Positions 17,942 to 28,409 are shown, counted from the stretch's first letter. The stretch is 64,000 bases of DNA from Chitinophaga arvensicola (GCF_900110835.1 NZ_FOJG01000001.1:1871022-1935021), one strand, 5' to 3'. The notes: generated by a model from the sequence alone, not told the origin. A program made the numbers and translations.

Positions 17942-19345
17942 TTAAAGTTTTGCATCTTCTTCTTCTGTAAACATGTCAATGATTTTTGTTTTCATTTTGT
18001 CTAAGAAGTTCTTCAATGAGGCGTTTCTTTCTTTTGCTTTCCGGTCTTGTATTTCCTGGCTACTTGGGGTTTCTTCTTCTATCCAGTCCTCGGGTGGAGC
18101 CACCGACTGAGCAGCCTGTTCTTTGGCCAGATAGCTGGTATTAATTTTTACATAATTTTCTTCCAGTGCTTTGCGATCGTTCTCAAAATCGTTGTAGCCT
18201 TTCAGGATCAGGCCCACGCAGGTAGCATACATAGGTTTGGTTAACTCGTCTATGTGGCCGCTGGCGAGGTGCTCGTTGGGGAATCCTATACGGGCGCTTG
18301 CACCGGTGGTGTATTCTGTCAGCTGTATGAGGTGCTTCAGTTGGGAACCGCCACCAGTAAGGATGATACCACCATTCAGCATCTTATTATCCATGCCGAT
18401 CTGTTTGAGATGATATACTACGAAATCGAGTATTTCACTCATACGGGCCTGAATGATATGTGCCAGGTTCTTCACGGAGATCTCTTTGGGGCTCTGACCT
18501 CTTAATCCGGGGATCGTGATATAGGCATTGCTTTTGGCTTCATCCGCCAGGGCATAACCAAACTGTACTTTCATCTGTTCTGCCTGTGTTTTTAATACAC
18601 CCAGGCCGTTCTTGATGTCGTTGGTAATGTTTTCACCTCCGTACGGAATAACGGCGGTGTGTTTCAATATACCCTCATAAAATACTGCCAGATCGGTGGT
18701 ACCACCACCAATATCTACAATGGCAACACCTGCTTCGAAATCCATGTCGCACATTACTGCGGCAGCGGAAGCCAGTGGTTGAAGAACCAGGTCACGGATC
18801 TTCAGGCCGGATTTCTCCACGCTGCGGTTAATGTTGCGGATAGCGTTCTTGTCGCCGGTAATGATATGGAAGTTCGCACCCACCTTTACCCCGGACATAC
18901 CAATGGGGTAAGTGATATTCTGCAGACTGTCCACTATATATTGCTGCGGGATCACATCAATGATCTGATCACTCGCGGGAATAACTGTTTTGTACTGATC
19001 GTTGATCAGCTGATCGATATCTTTCTGGGATATTTCCGCATCAGTGTCGTTGCGTACAATATCTCCACGGGTTTGCAAACTTTTTATATGATGACCAGCT
19101 ATACCGACATATACTTCGTTAATCTCCAGGTTAGGGTTGGATGCATAACAATTTTCGAGTGCTTGCCTGATAGCCTTAATCGTTTGATCGATGTTCAGCA
19201 CCATACCGTGCTGTACACCAAACGATGTAGCTTTTCCGAATCCCAGGATTTCCAGTTTCCCGTATTCATTCTTCCGTCCTGCAATGGCAGCAATCTTCGT
19301 AGTACCTATGTCGAGTCCTACAATGATGGGAGCTTCCTGATTCAT
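17942..19345 (-). CDS. ftsA: Cell division protein FtsA
   Basis: The 467-residue actin-like ATPase ties FtsZ to the membrane. Visible are the phosphate-1 loop GLDIGTTKIAAIAG (9-22), the 1C domain region VYVGIAGHHIKSLQ, the phosphate-2 motif VDIGGGTTDLAVF near 212 and the adenosine motif GGIILTGGGSQLKHL near 330. A charged C-terminal part (about 400-467) ends in FLDKMKTKIIDMFTEEED, which looks amphipathic and suits the usual membrane-targeting helix. The ATG overlaps the end of ftsQ by 4 bp (19342-19345), implying translational coupling. Confidence 0.96.
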   Translation of the reverse strand: MNQEAPIIVGLDIGTTKIAAIAGRKNEYGKLEILGFGKATSFGVQHGMVLNIDQTIKAIRQALENCYASNPNLEINEVYVGIAGHHIKSLQTRGDIVRNDTDAEISQKDIDQLINDQYKTVIPASDQIIDVIPQQYIVDSLQNITYPIGMSGVKVGANFHIITGDKNAIRNINRSVEKSGLKIRDLVLQPLASAAAVMCDMDFEAGVAIVDIGGGTTDLAVFYEGILKHTAVIPYGGENITNDIKNGLGVLKTQAEQMKVQFGYALADEAKSNAYITIPGLRGQSPKEISVKNLAHIIQARMSEILDFVVYHLKQIGMDNKMLNGGIILTGGGSQLKHLIQLTEYTTGASARIGFPNEHLASGHIDELTKPMYATCVGLILKGYNDFENDRKALEENYVKINTSYLAKEQAAQSVAPPEDWIEEETPSSQEIQDRKAKERNASLKNFLDKMKTKIIDMFTEEEDAKL

Positions 19346-20424
19346 GGCGTTTTTTGTTTTTTTGATGTGTTAACAGATTTATTCCCTGGCTTATACACTG
19401 CTTTAGGTTGTTGTTTGGCCGGCGCGGCTGCTTTTTCTTTTTTCACTTTTTCTTTCTGCGCTTTGGCCTTTTCTTTTACTGCGGGCGCCGGTTTTGCTGC
19501 CGGTTTTTCCCTTTCCGTATGTACCGGTTTTACTGCTGCCGGTACATGCGCGGTGGAATCTTCACTATCCGCAATAGGTGGTTCATCTGGCACAAACAGT
19601 TTTGCACTGTCGGTTTTGATGACTGGTTGCAAAGGTACAACACCATCTTTACGGGTGCACACCACTTCGTTTTCAAATGCGATGTTGATGCGCGTATAGT
19701 TATTCCAGCCTACTTTGTTCAATCCTTCTTTATAAAAAGCCAACAGTTTAGTGAACTTTTTATCTATATCCACTCCTTCTCCAAAGGCGATTACCTGGTC
19801 GCCCAGTTTAGGTATAAACTCAAATCTGCGGTCGGCCGTGATCATGAGTTGTTCTACCTGTGCCATCCAGAAAGGATCATTTCCGATGTAGGTGCCCAGA
19901 TCCACGATCTGTACGGTTAACAGGCTATCCGCTTTCTGCAGCTTTTCTGCATCAGTGGGGAAACCCGTAAATACCGGCACCCTGGCTGCATAACGACTGG
20001 ATACCGGTATATGCTCACCCGCTCCGTCGACATAAAAGCTGTTGCCGGAAAAAGTAAAGATCCTTGCTACGGGCTCGCGTTGCGTTACTTTAATATTCAG
20101 TTGCTGACTGTTATCAAAATAGATCTCTGCGTTTTTTACCCATGGATCCTGGTCTACAATTGCTTCCAGCTGTGCGATATTAATATCCCCGATACGCTTT
20201 CCGATCGGGTTCAGATTTTTATCTTTCGTGATCAAAGATTTGATATCCTTGGATTCAATAAAGAAATTATCATCTTTCCCTTCAAACTTCACCTGGATGC
20301 TCTTGCATTTACCAGCGTCTTTATCTTGTATAGCCGCTACCAGCAGTACTACAAAACCCGACAATACCATTCCCCAGAGAACGGCTATGCCCAGTCGTTT
20401 TAATATCGTGGTAGTTTTAGACAA
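19342..20424 (-). CDS. ftsQ: Cell division protein FtsQ (FtsQ/DivIB type)
   Basis: The 360-residue bitopic membrane protein has a cytoplasmic N-terminus (KTTTILKRLG), one transmembrane helix (about 13-31), then a POTRA-like and beta domain (IKSLITKDKNLNPIGKRIGD; DPWVKNAEIYFD). A Lys/Ala/Pro-rich tail covers about the last 80 residues. It belongs to the FtsQ-FtsL divisome complex in the periplasm (family knowledge). The start is a TTG at 20424: no ATG or GTG occurs in frame between the upstream stop at 20461-20463 and that codon, and the next ATG is inside the membrane helix. The basic low-complexity tail is unusual. It lies 20 bp after murC and overlaps ftsA by 4 bp. Confidence 0.85.
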   Translation of the reverse strand: MSKTTTILKRLGIAVLWGMVLSGFVVLLVAAIQDKDAGKCKSIQVKFEGKDDNFFIESKDIKSLITKDKNLNPIGKRIGDINIAQLEAIVDQDPWVKNAEIYFDNSQQLNIKVTQREPVARIFTFSGNSFYVDGAGEHIPVSSRYAARVPVFTGFPTDAEKLQKADSLLTVQIVDLGTYIGNDPFWMAQVEQLMITADRRFEFIPKLGDQVIAFGEGVDIDKKFTKLLAFYKEGLNKVGWNNYTRINIAFENEVVCTRKDGVVPLQPVIKTDSAKLFVPDEPPIADSEDSTAHVPAAVKPVHTEREKPAAKPAPAVKEKAKAQKEKVKKEKAAAPAKQQPKAVYKPGNKSVNTSKKQKTP

Positions 20425-20444
20425 GTGTGACGTTATTAATAATG

Positions 20445-21806
20445 TTATGTTGTTTTGTTTTTAAGAAGATGACCTACCGGTTCTTTTAACTGATCGATAT
20501 CTCCTGCACCGGCCGTGATCAGCAGTGGTACATCCTGTTTCTCCAGGTATCCCACTACTTCCTCTTTCGGTAATATTTTTACGGGTACTGTTATTTTTGC
20601 AGCAATCATTTCACTGGTCACACCGGGTATAGGGAGTTCCCTTGCCGGGTAGATAGGGAGCAGTATTACTTCATCTGCCAGGGAAAGACTTTCAGCAAAA
20701 CCATCTGCCAGGTCACGTGTCCGGGTAAATAAGTGCGGCTGGAAAATCACCGTACATTTTTTGCCTGGAAACAATGCTTTTGCACTGGTGATCAATGCAC
20801 GCAATTCTTCCGGATGGTGTGCATAATCATCGATGTATACCTGGTTATCTGTTTTTACCACATATTCAAATCTGCGCCTGATTCCTTTGAAACTGGCGAT
20901 GGCAGCCCGGATTTTACCTGCGTCTATTCCCAGGAGATGCGCTACCGTGATGGCGGCTACCGCATTTTCCACATTGTGCATACCGCCAATGTGCATGGAA
21001 ATATTATCGATCATCCAGTCCTGCTGCATTACATCAAACTCATATCCGCCGTTGATCATGCGGATGTTGGCGGCGTAAGCGTTGGCAGCATCGTTCTGTA
21101 AACTGTACAACAATTTGTTGGTGGCATTCAGTTCATTGTTGCGATGCAGGCCGAACCTAGCAATCAGCGTGCCATTGGGCTTAATATTGTGCGTATATTG
21201 AATAAAAGCATCTTCCATTGCCTCCGGAGTGCCGTAAATATCGAGGTGATCTGCATCCATGGCAGTCAGTACCGCGATATCCGGACTTAATTTCAGGAAG
21301 GAACGGTCATATTCGTCTGCTTCAATGACGGCTACCTGTTTATCACTGCTCCAGAAATTTTTGTTATAGTTCACGCTGATACCACCCAGGAAGGCATTGC
21401 AGCCATAACCACTGTCGGTGAGCAGGTGCGCAATCATGGTAGACACGGTTGTTTTACCATGCGTACCGGCCACGGTGATTGCAAACAGCGAGCGGGTAAT
21501 TTCCTGCAGCACGTCGCTGCGTTTTACTACTTCAAAGCTATTGTCGCGGTACCACTGCAGCTCGGTGTGTGCCGCCGGGATGGCCGGCGTATATACGACC
21601 AGGTTAGTGGTTTTGTCGAGTAAACTGATATCGTCTGTATAATGGATTTGCATACCTTCTGCTTCCAGCTGCTTTGTGAGCGCTGTGGAGGTACGGTCAT
21701 AACCGCTTACCTGCACCCCTTTCTCATTGAAAAAGCGTGCAATGGCGCTCATGCCAATACCACCGATACCGATGAAATAAACCCTTTGTATGTTGTTCAA
21801 ATCCAT
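20445..21806 (-). CDS. murC: UDP-N-acetylmuramate--L-alanine ligase MurC
   Basis: The 453-residue cytoplasmic Mur ligase adds the first amino acid of the peptidoglycan stem peptide. It shows the N-terminal Rossmann motif GIGGIGMSAIARF (13-25), the ATP-binding GTHGKTTVSTMIAHL near 114, an EADEYDRSF motif near 165 and DDYAHHPEELRALI near 325. Length is typical. It lies 21 bp downstream of murG and 20 bp upstream of ftsQ in the dcw cluster. Confidence 0.97.
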   Translation of the reverse strand: MDLNNIQRVYFIGIGGIGMSAIARFFNEKGVQVSGYDRTSTALTKQLEAEGMQIHYTDDISLLDKTTNLVVYTPAIPAAHTELQWYRDNSFEVVKRSDVLQEITRSLFAITVAGTHGKTTVSTMIAHLLTDSGYGCNAFLGGISVNYNKNFWSSDKQVAVIEADEYDRSFLKLSPDIAVLTAMDADHLDIYGTPEAMEDAFIQYTHNIKPNGTLIARFGLHRNNELNATNKLLYSLQNDAANAYAANIRMINGGYEFDVMQQDWMIDNISMHIGGMHNVENAVAAITVAHLLGIDAGKIRAAIASFKGIRRRFEYVVKTDNQVYIDDYAHHPEELRALITSAKALFPGKKCTVIFQPHLFTRTRDLADGFAESLSLADEVILLPIYPARELPIPGVTSEMIAAKITVPVKILPKEEVVGYLEKQDVPLLITAGAGDIDQLKEPVGHLLKNKTT

Positions 21807-21827
21807 ATATTCTTCTAAAAATCGCTG

Positions 21828-22919
21828 CTAAATAATTCCTAAAACCTGGTTGGCAATGGTCACATCTGCATGTGGATTGCCCAGTTGTCCGATATTGTTT
21901 TCCAGTTGCTGCATCAGTGCCTTGTTTTGTAAAAGACTGAACAGCACGTTGCTTAACTGGTTTTGTACTTCTTCATCTTTAATGATCAAACCCGCATGTT
22001 TGTTCACCAGGTTCATCGCATTTGATGTCTGATGATCTTCTGCTGCAAACGGGTAAGGCACAAATATCACCGGCTTTTTCACCACACATAATTCTGCGAT
22101 GGCCAGCGCACCTGCTCTTGATAATACCACGTCGGCGGCTTTGTAGGCGAAGTCCATCACGTTGATGAAGTCGTATACCTTGATATGCGAAGCATACGGC
22201 GCAGCCGCTGCTTTGGCTGTTTCGTAAAACGGCTTTCCCGTTTGCCAGATCAGCTGAATATCTTTTGCCACTATCTCCTGCAACAAAGGCTGTAAACCTT
22301 CATTAATTGATTTAGCTCCCAAACTGCCGCCAACGGCGAAAATGGTTTGTTTGGCGGTGCTTAAACCGAAATGCTGCAGGGCATCTTCCCGGGTAACGGC
22401 CGACTGGGAAATACTATTTCTCACCGGGTTGCCCGTCATTATCAGTTTATCTGCCGGAAAGAATTTTTCCATACCATCGTATGCCACACAGATCTTTTTC
22501 GCTTTCTTTCCGAGTATTTTATTTGTTTTTCCTGCAAAGGAATTCTGTTCCTGGATCAGGGTGGGTGTTCCATTTTTCTGTGCCCTGTTGAGCATCGGAA
22601 AACTGGCATATCCACCTACACCTACTACCACATCTGGCTGAAAGCTTTGCAGGATGGCCTTCGCGCGGCGAAGACTTTTCCAGATTTTAAAAGGCAGCAG
22701 GATATTCTTGAAAATATTGCTGCGATTAAAACCGGCGATTTCCAGTCCTTCGATCGGATAACCTGCCTGTGGTACTTTCTCCATTTCCATTTTCCCGGTG
22801 GCACCTACAAAAAGGATGTTGATGTCCGGTTCGATTTTCTTCAACGCATTTGCGATCGCTATCGCCGGGAAGATATGTCCCCCGGTACCGCCTCCTGCTA
22901 TGATCACTTTGCGTTGCAT
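21828..22919 (-). CDS. murG: UDP-GlcNAc:lipid I GlcNAc transferase MurG
   Basis: The 363-residue GT28 glycosyltransferase works on the inner face of the membrane and turns lipid I into lipid II. The first Gly-rich loop GGGTGGHIFPAIAIA (9-23) and the second GVGGYASFPML near 105 are clear, as are GGSLGAKSINEG near 195 and the donor-site segment SRAGALAIAE near 270. Length and order match MurG. It lies between ftsW and murC, its usual neighbours. Confidence 0.97.
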   Translation of the reverse strand: MQRKVIIAGGGTGGHIFPAIAIANALKKIEPDINILFVGATGKMEMEKVPQAGYPIEGLEIAGFNRSNIFKNILLPFKIWKSLRRAKAILQSFQPDVVVGVGGYASFPMLNRAQKNGTPTLIQEQNSFAGKTNKILGKKAKKICVAYDGMEKFFPADKLIMTGNPVRNSISQSAVTREDALQHFGLSTAKQTIFAVGGSLGAKSINEGLQPLLQEIVAKDIQLIWQTGKPFYETAKAAAAPYASHIKVYDFINVMDFAYKAADVVLSRAGALAIAELCVVKKPVIFVPYPFAAEDHQTSNAMNLVNKHAGLIIKDEEVQNQLSNVLFSLLQNKALMQQLENNIGQLGNPHADVTIANQVLGII

Positions 22920-22955
22920 GTTATATTCTGATACAATTGATGTTATAGATACGTA

Positions 22956-24155
22956 TTAAGCGACGGCAGCGTTTTCTGTTTGCGCCATTACTCTTTCCAA
23001 CCGTTCTTTTTCTGCCTGTTTACCTTCCATTTCTTCTACATTTCTCGACACACTCAGGATGATACCGATGGCCATACTGGTGAATAAAACCGAAGATCCG
23101 CCCATACTCACTAACGGAAGCGGTAACCCTGTAACCGGGAACAGCTGCACGTTTACGGCCATATTGGTCAGTGCCTGTATCACCAATGTGACACTGAGTC
23201 CCACTGCCAGGAAGGCGCCGAATGCATACGGACATCTTTTATAGATCCTGATACTTCTCAGTAACAAAATCATATAGGCCGCCAATATCAGGAACGCGCC
23301 AAACAGGCCATATTCTTCTATGATGGTAGCATAGATGTAATCAGAATAGGCGTGTGGCAGAAAGTTCCGTTGGGTACTGTTGCCGGGTCCTTTACCTAAA
23401 ATGCCTCCACCTGCAATCGCGATGTTGGCTTGTTGTACCTGGTACGGCATATCGGAATGATCTCCATGCAGGAAATTATCGATACGTTTTTCCCAGGTTT
23501 TCGTACGCATTTCCATGGGTGTCAGTTTGGCCACCATGAAAAGCAATACCACCAGTACAGTGCCTGCGGCTACCATGGAAGCCAGGAACCGGATGGGTAC
23601 CCTGCCGATGAAGCAGAGCAGCATACAGCTGGCGCCCAGTAACAGGGCTGTACTCATATTGGCCGGCATGATCAGTGCGCAGATAATTCCTACCGGTATA
23701 ATGATGGGCAGAAATCCTTTTTTGAAATCGTTGATCAGATTCTGCCTTCTTGATAATTGTCTGCTTACATACATGAAGATGGCGAGTTTCGCCACATCCG
23801 ATGTCTGGAAGGTGAGGTTGATGATCGGAAGCCGGATCCATCTGCTGGCATCATTGATATGCGAACCAAAGGCCAGGGTGTACATCAGCAACGGTATGGA
23901 TACCAGGAACCCGATCTGTGCCACACGGGAGTAAATCGTATAATTTACGCGGTGGGCAAAGTAAATGATCAGTAAGCCCATCACCAGTACCGTGAGCTGC
24001 TTCAGGAGATAATACTCCGTATGGCCGCCCCTTTCGCGGTAGGCGAGTGAGCCGGTGGCGCTGTATACAGCGAGCAGGCTAACCAGCGATAGAAAAAATA
24101 CTACCGTCCAGATAACTTTATCGCCTTTGGTTCTATAGAGCAGTCCTCCTGACAT
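22956..24155 (-). CDS. ftsW: Lipid II glycan polymerase FtsW (SEDS family)
   Basis: The 399-residue polytopic membrane protein has about ten helices. SEDS features include GGGILGKGPGNSTQRNFLPH near 265, a following YSDYIYATIIEEYG stretch and LPLPLVSMGGSSVL near 345. FtsW polymerises septal glycan strands with its partner transpeptidase FtsI, encoded upstream in the same cluster. Position between murD and murG favours FtsW over RodA. The C-terminus is charged and cytoplasmic. Confidence 0.95.
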   Translation of the reverse strand: MSGGLLYRTKGDKVIWTVVFFLSLVSLLAVYSATGSLAYRERGGHTEYYLLKQLTVLVMGLLIIYFAHRVNYTIYSRVAQIGFLVSIPLLMYTLAFGSHINDASRWIRLPIINLTFQTSDVAKLAIFMYVSRQLSRRQNLINDFKKGFLPIIIPVGIICALIMPANMSTALLLGASCMLLCFIGRVPIRFLASMVAAGTVLVVLLFMVAKLTPMEMRTKTWEKRIDNFLHGDHSDMPYQVQQANIAIAGGGILGKGPGNSTQRNFLPHAYSDYIYATIIEEYGLFGAFLILAAYMILLLRSIRIYKRCPYAFGAFLAVGLSVTLVIQALTNMAVNVQLFPVTGLPLPLVSMGGSSVLFTSMAIGIILSVSRNVEEMEGKQAEKERLERVMAQTENAAVA

Positions 24156-24221
24156 TAACTTCTCACTTTTTGTTTTTATTATTCAGATAGATGTTACTAT
24201 ATATGTTGATCAATGCTGCGA

Positions 24222-25562
24222 TTACAGCGCCTTTACCTCATCTTTAAACTTCCTGCCCCTGTCTTCGTAATTTTTGAAAAGGTCGAAGCTGGCGCAGGCG
24301 GGCGACAATAAAACGATGTCTCCTTTCGTGGCCTGTTTAAATGCTTCCTGCACGGCATCATGCATACTGGCAGTGTTGATCATCACCGGTGTATCTTTTG
24401 ATAACGCGGTAATGATGGGGGTGTTGTCCACACCCATACAAATAATTGCTTTCACCTTCTCCTTCACCAGGTCGCGGATGGCATCGTAGTCGTTGCCTTT
24501 ATCCACACCGCCCATGATGAGTACGATGGGTTTATCAAAGCTTTCCAGTGCAAACCATACGGAGTTTACATTGGTGGCTTTGCTGTCGTTGATAAAATCC
24601 ACGCCGCGAACCGTTGTTACGTATTCCATGCGGTGTTCGAGGCTCTCGAATGAGGCGAGGCTTTCGCGGATTTTTTCATTTCTTATATCCATGGTCCTGC
24701 CTGCAATTGCTGCTGCCATTGAATTATACAGATTGTGTTTTCCCTTTAATGACAGGTCATACATGGACATGATAACCGGATCTCCGTTGACATCGATGTT
24801 CAACTGGTCGTTGGCAATAAAGCCGCCTTCTTTCAGTGGTTTCATGATGGTAAAAGGTATTGATGCTGAATAAATGGGTTGCTGCGCTAAATGTCGCATG
24901 ATCTCAGGATCGTCCATGCAGTAGATGAAGTAGTCTTCCGCTGTCTGGTTCATGGCAATTCTGAATTTGGACGCTACATAATTTTCCATTTTGTAATCGT
25001 AGCGGTCCAGGTGATCAGGCGTAATGTTCAGCAGGATGGCCACATTGGGTTTGAAGTCCTTAATGTCATCCAGCTGGAAGCTGCTGATTTCAATCACATA
25101 ATACTCCGCTGGTGCGGTTGCCACCTGCCTTGCGTAGCTCAGACCAATATTCCCTACCATGGCTACATCCAAACCTGCGTTTTTAAAGATGTGATAGGTG
25201 AGGGCGGTGGTGGTGCTTTTGCCGTTGCTGCCGGTGATGGCAATGATCTTTTTACCTGTCGAGAAACGGTAGGCCAGCTCTATCTCGGAGATCACGGGAA
25301 CGCCTTTTTCGCGTACCTTTTTCATCAGTTCCGATTTTTCAGGGATACCGGGGCTTTTAACGATTTCGTCTGCCTCCAGTATGAGATCCCAGGAATGATG
25401 TCCTTCTTCAAAAGAGATCTGGTTTACCGCCAGTTCCTGTTTATAGTTGTCTTTTATTGTTCCTCCATCTGATACAAATACATCATACCCTTGCTGTTTT
25501 CCCAGCAATGCTGCGCCAATACCGCTTTCTCCTGCTCCTAATATGATGAGTTTATGTGCCAT
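24222..25562 (-). CDS. murD: UDP-MurNAc-L-alanine--D-glutamate ligase MurD
   Basis: The 446-residue Mur ligase adds D-glutamate to the stem peptide. The N-terminal domain starts with ILGAGESGIGAALLGK; the ATP-binding loop ITGSNGKSTTTALTYHI lies near 108, the LNITPDHLDRYD motif near 180 and NDSKATNVNSV near 320. Length is normal. It sits between mraY (32 bp gap) and ftsW (66 bp gap) in the dcw cluster. Confidence 0.97.
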   Translation of the reverse strand: MAHKLIILGAGESGIGAALLGKQQGYDVFVSDGGTIKDNYKQELAVNQISFEEGHHSWDLILEADEIVKSPGIPEKSELMKKVREKGVPVISEIELAYRFSTGKKIIAITGSNGKSTTTALTYHIFKNAGLDVAMVGNIGLSYARQVATAPAEYYVIEISSFQLDDIKDFKPNVAILLNITPDHLDRYDYKMENYVASKFRIAMNQTAEDYFIYCMDDPEIMRHLAQQPIYSASIPFTIMKPLKEGGFIANDQLNIDVNGDPVIMSMYDLSLKGKHNLYNSMAAAIAGRTMDIRNEKIRESLASFESLEHRMEYVTTVRGVDFINDSKATNVNSVWFALESFDKPIVLIMGGVDKGNDYDAIRDLVKEKVKAIICMGVDNTPIITALSKDTPVMINTASMHDAVQEAFKQATKGDIVLLSPACASFDLFKNYEDRGRKFKDEVKAL

Positions 25563-25594
25563 TTATTTTTTTGAATACTGAGTGAATTTATTTT

Positions 25595-26854
25595 TTATCT
25601 CATTTTCAGAGTGGCGATGGCGAATACTACACACATGATAGTAACGATCCAGAACCGCACTGATATTTTACTTTCGTGATAACCGATTTTCTGATAGTGG
25701 TGATGCAGGGGCGACATTTTCAGAATGCGTCTGCCTTCGCCGTATTTCTTCTTGGTGTACTTGAAGTAGGAAACCTGTAACATCACAGATAATAACTCTA
25801 CCAGGAATACACCGCAGAAGATAGGTATCAGTAATTCTTTTCTTACAATGATGGCGAGGGAAGCAATGATGCCGCCCAGGGCCAGGCTGCCGGTGTCTCC
25901 CATGAATACCTGCGCCGGGTAAGCATTGTACCAGAGGAACCCGATACATCCGCCCACAAATGCCGCGATAAATATGGATAACTCTCCCAGGTTGGGGATA
26001 TACATGATGTTCAGGTATTCCGCAAACTGGATGTTACCGGATACGTACGCAAAGATCCCCAGGCCGATGCCGATGATCCCTGAAACGCCTGTTGCCAGGC
26101 CATCCAGCCCATCTGTCAGGTTAGCGCCATTCGATACGGCGGTAATAATGAAGATGACAATCAGGATGTAGAGTACGAACGTATATTTTTCTGCTCCCGG
26201 AATCCAGGAAATCAGTTTGGAATAATTGAATTCGTGATTCTTTACAAACGGAATGGTGGTAATCGGTGTTTTTACATCAACAAAGCGGTGTCCGTCGCGG
26301 GTTACGCGCTCCGGGTGATTGGTAACTTGTCTTTCATAAGGTGCCAGTTTCTTTGCGCCCATTACTTCGCGTGATACAACAACATCATTGTTGAAGTATA
26401 AAGTACAACCAACAATCAAACCAAGTCCTACCTGCCCCATGATCTTGAAACGTCCGGCCAGTCCTTCTTTGTTCTTTTTGAATACTTTGATGTAATCATC
26501 CAGGAAGCCGATGAGTCCTAACCAGATGGTAGAAAGCAGGATTAACCAGATATATACATTCCCGATCTGTGCAAAAAGTAAAGTTGGAATCACGATGGCG
26601 GAGAGGATGATCAATCCACCCATAGTCGGGGTTCCCTTTTTGGAGTTTTCTCCCTGCAGGCCCAGTTCACGGATCGTTTCGCCAATTTGTTTTTTCTGTA
26701 AAAACTTAATAATCCTTTTACCGAACAGCAAAGAAATAATCAGCGATAGCAATAATGCCATCGTTACACGGAAAGTGATATACTGAAACATACCACCGCC
26801 GATGACGCTGATCTTAAATTCTGTTTTCAGGTAATTTAAAAAATAATATAACAT
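25595..26854 (-). CDS. mraY: Phospho-N-acetylmuramoyl-pentapeptide transferase MraY
   Basis: The 419-residue integral membrane enzyme makes lipid I from UDP-MurNAc-pentapeptide and undecaprenyl phosphate. Motifs include [13 protein letters not shown] near 75, [12 protein letters not shown] near 255, [11 protein letters not shown] near 325 and the His motif [14 protein letters not shown] near 385. About ten helices are predicted. The ATG at 26854 (MLYYFLNYL) is chosen because it gives the usual N-terminus; an upstream start at 26896 would add 14 polar residues. A central extra segment (about 190-240) makes it longer than the E. coli enzyme, apparently normal for this phylum. Confidence 0.96.
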   Translation of the reverse strand: MLYYFLNYLKTEFKISVIGGGMFQYITFRVTMALLLSLIISLLFGKRIIKFLQKKQIGETIRELGLQGENSKKGTPTMGGLIILSAIVIPTLLFAQIGNVYIWLILLSTIWLGLIGFLDDYIKVFKKNKEGLAGRFKIMGQVGLGLIVGCTLYFNNDVVVSREVMGAKKLAPYERQVTNHPERVTRDGHRFVDVKTPITTIPFVKNHEFNYSKLISWIPGAEKYTFVLYILIVIFIITAVSNGANLTDGLDGLATGVSGIIGIGLGIFAYVSGNIQFAEYLNIMYIPNLGELSIFIAAFVGGCIGFLWYNAYPAQVFMGDTGSLALGGIIASLAIIVRKELLIPIFCGVFLVELLSVMLQVSYFKYTKKKYGEGRRILKMSPLHHHYQKIGYHESKISVRFWIVTIMCVVFAIATLKMR

Positions 26855-26942
26855 ATGTTTTAGTCGTAACCTGCCCACGCTGTTCGGGGTGGACAAGCTT
26901 TTAAGTCATTGGATTATTAAGTATTCTATCTTTCGTTTTAGT

Positions 26943-28409
26943 TTATTTCTCCAGGGTTTTCATCAGCTCCAGCAGCACTTCCTTATCATCGAAGTGGTGT
27001 TTTACGCCTTTGATTTCCTGGTATTTTTCATGTCCTTTACCGGCTACCAGGATAATGTCTTCCGGGTTAGCCAGTGAAAGCGCCGTTTTAATGGCTTCTT
27101 TCCTGTCGGTAATGGAAATGGTTTTCTTTTTCAGGTGAACAGGGATACCTGCTTCCATTTCCCGGATGATCTCCGCCGGGTCTTCCGAGCGGGGATTATC
27201 AGAGGTCAGGATTACACGGTCGCTGTTTTCTGCGGCTACATCTCCCATCACAGGGCGTTTGGTGGTATCTCTGTCGCCACCGCAGCCTACCACGGTGATC
27301 ACCTGTTCATTGCCTTTACGCAGATTTTTAATGGTAGCCAGTACATTTTTCAATGCATCCGGCGTGTGTGCGTAATCCACAATGGCGATGATCTGTTCCT
27401 TATCTGAAATGATATAGTCAAATCTGCCCTCTGCACCGGTGGTGTCGCTCAAAGCCTGTAGCACTTTGGCTTTATCAATGCCCAGTAATACAGCGGCACC
27501 GTAAACGGCCAGCAGGTTGTAGGCATTGAATTCACCGATCAGGCGGAAGTGTACTTCTGTATCACCTACCAGCATCACTAATCCTGTGAGATTATTTTCC
27601 AGGATTTTGCCTTTGAAATCCGCCAGGGTGCGCAGACTGTACGTAGCTTTTTTTGCTTTTGTATTCTGCAGCATCACCATTCCTCTTTTATCATCGAGAT
27701 TGGTGATGGCAAACGCACCTGTGGGCAGGTTGTCAAAGAATGATTTCTTTACCCGGATATATTCATCGAATGTTTTATGATAATCCAGGTGATCATGTGT
27801 GATGTTGCTGAAGATGCCTCCCGCGAATTTCAACCCGGCAATACGTTGCTGGTGGATGGCGTGGGAGCTTACCTCCATAAATACATACAGGCATCCGTCT
27901 GCCACCATCTGTGCAAGTAATGCATTCAGGTTGATGGGATCCGGTGTGGTATGTGTGGCCGGTATAACGGTGTCGCCTATCTGATTTTGTACCGTAGATA
28001 ATAGTCCACAGTGATATCCCAGTTTGGTAAATAAGCGGAACAACAGCGTCGCGATGGTCGTTTTGCCATTGGTGCCGGTTACGCCAACCAGTTGTATTTT
28101 ATGAGAGGGGTTATCATAGAAGTTACCTGCCATGATCCCGCTGCTGTTAGCGCTGTTGGCTACCTGTACATAGCATACATTTTCTGCCAGTTGTTCGGGT
28201 AGTGTTTCACAGATCACTGCAGCTGCGCCCAATGCAATTGCTTTTTCAATGTACACGTGTCCGTCTACGTGTACGCCTTTCACTGCAATGAAAGCATCTC
28301 CGGATCCTACGGACCTGGAGTCAGTCGTCAGGGCGTGAATGGCAATATCTGTGTTGCCATGCACCGCCTGGATGCTTACATTATACAATATGTCTCGCAG
28401 CGTCTTCAT
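26943..28409 (-). CDS. murE: UDP-MurNAc-tripeptide synthetase MurE (meso-DAP type)
   Basis: The 488-residue Mur ligase adds the third stem-peptide residue. The ATP loop GVTGTNGKTTIATLLF lies near 109, HDHLDYHKT near 210, VDYAHTPDAL near 345 and the substrate-selecting motif SDNPRSEDP near 402. DNPR is the signature of enzymes that use meso-diaminopimelate, so the peptidoglycan is predicted to be of the meso-DAP type. The ATG directly abuts the stop codon of ftsI (0 bp gap), which implies coupled translation. An 88-bp gap separates it from mraY. Confidence 0.97.
   Translation of the reverse strand: MKTLRDILYNVSIQAVHGNTDIAIHALTTDSRSVGSGDAFIAVKGVHVDGHVYIEKAIALGAAAVICETLPEQLAENVCYVQVANSANSSGIMAGNFYDNPSHKIQLVGVTGTNGKTTIATLLFRLFTKLGYHCGLLSTVQNQIGDTVIPATHTTPDPINLNALLAQMVADGCLYVFMEVSSHAIHQQRIAGLKFAGGIFSNITHDHLDYHKTFDEYIRVKKSFFDNLPTGAFAITNLDDKRGMVMLQNTKAKKATYSLRTLADFKGKILENNLTGLVMLVGDTEVHFRLIGEFNAYNLLAVYGAAVLLGIDKAKVLQALSDTTGAEGRFDYIISDKEQIIAIVDYAHTPDALKNVLATIKNLRKGNEQVITVVGCGGDRDTTKRPVMGDVAAENSDRVILTSDNPRSEDPAEIIREMEAGIPVHLKKKTISITDRKEAIKTALSLANPEDIILVAGKGHEKYQEIKGVKHHFDDKEVLLELMKTLEK

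Noticed and set aside
18659..19699. Open frame of 346 codons on the plus strand opposite ftsA/ftsQ
   Set aside because: It is antisense to two firmly identified genes, its product has no recognisable domain, and long antisense frames arise from codon bias in this genome.
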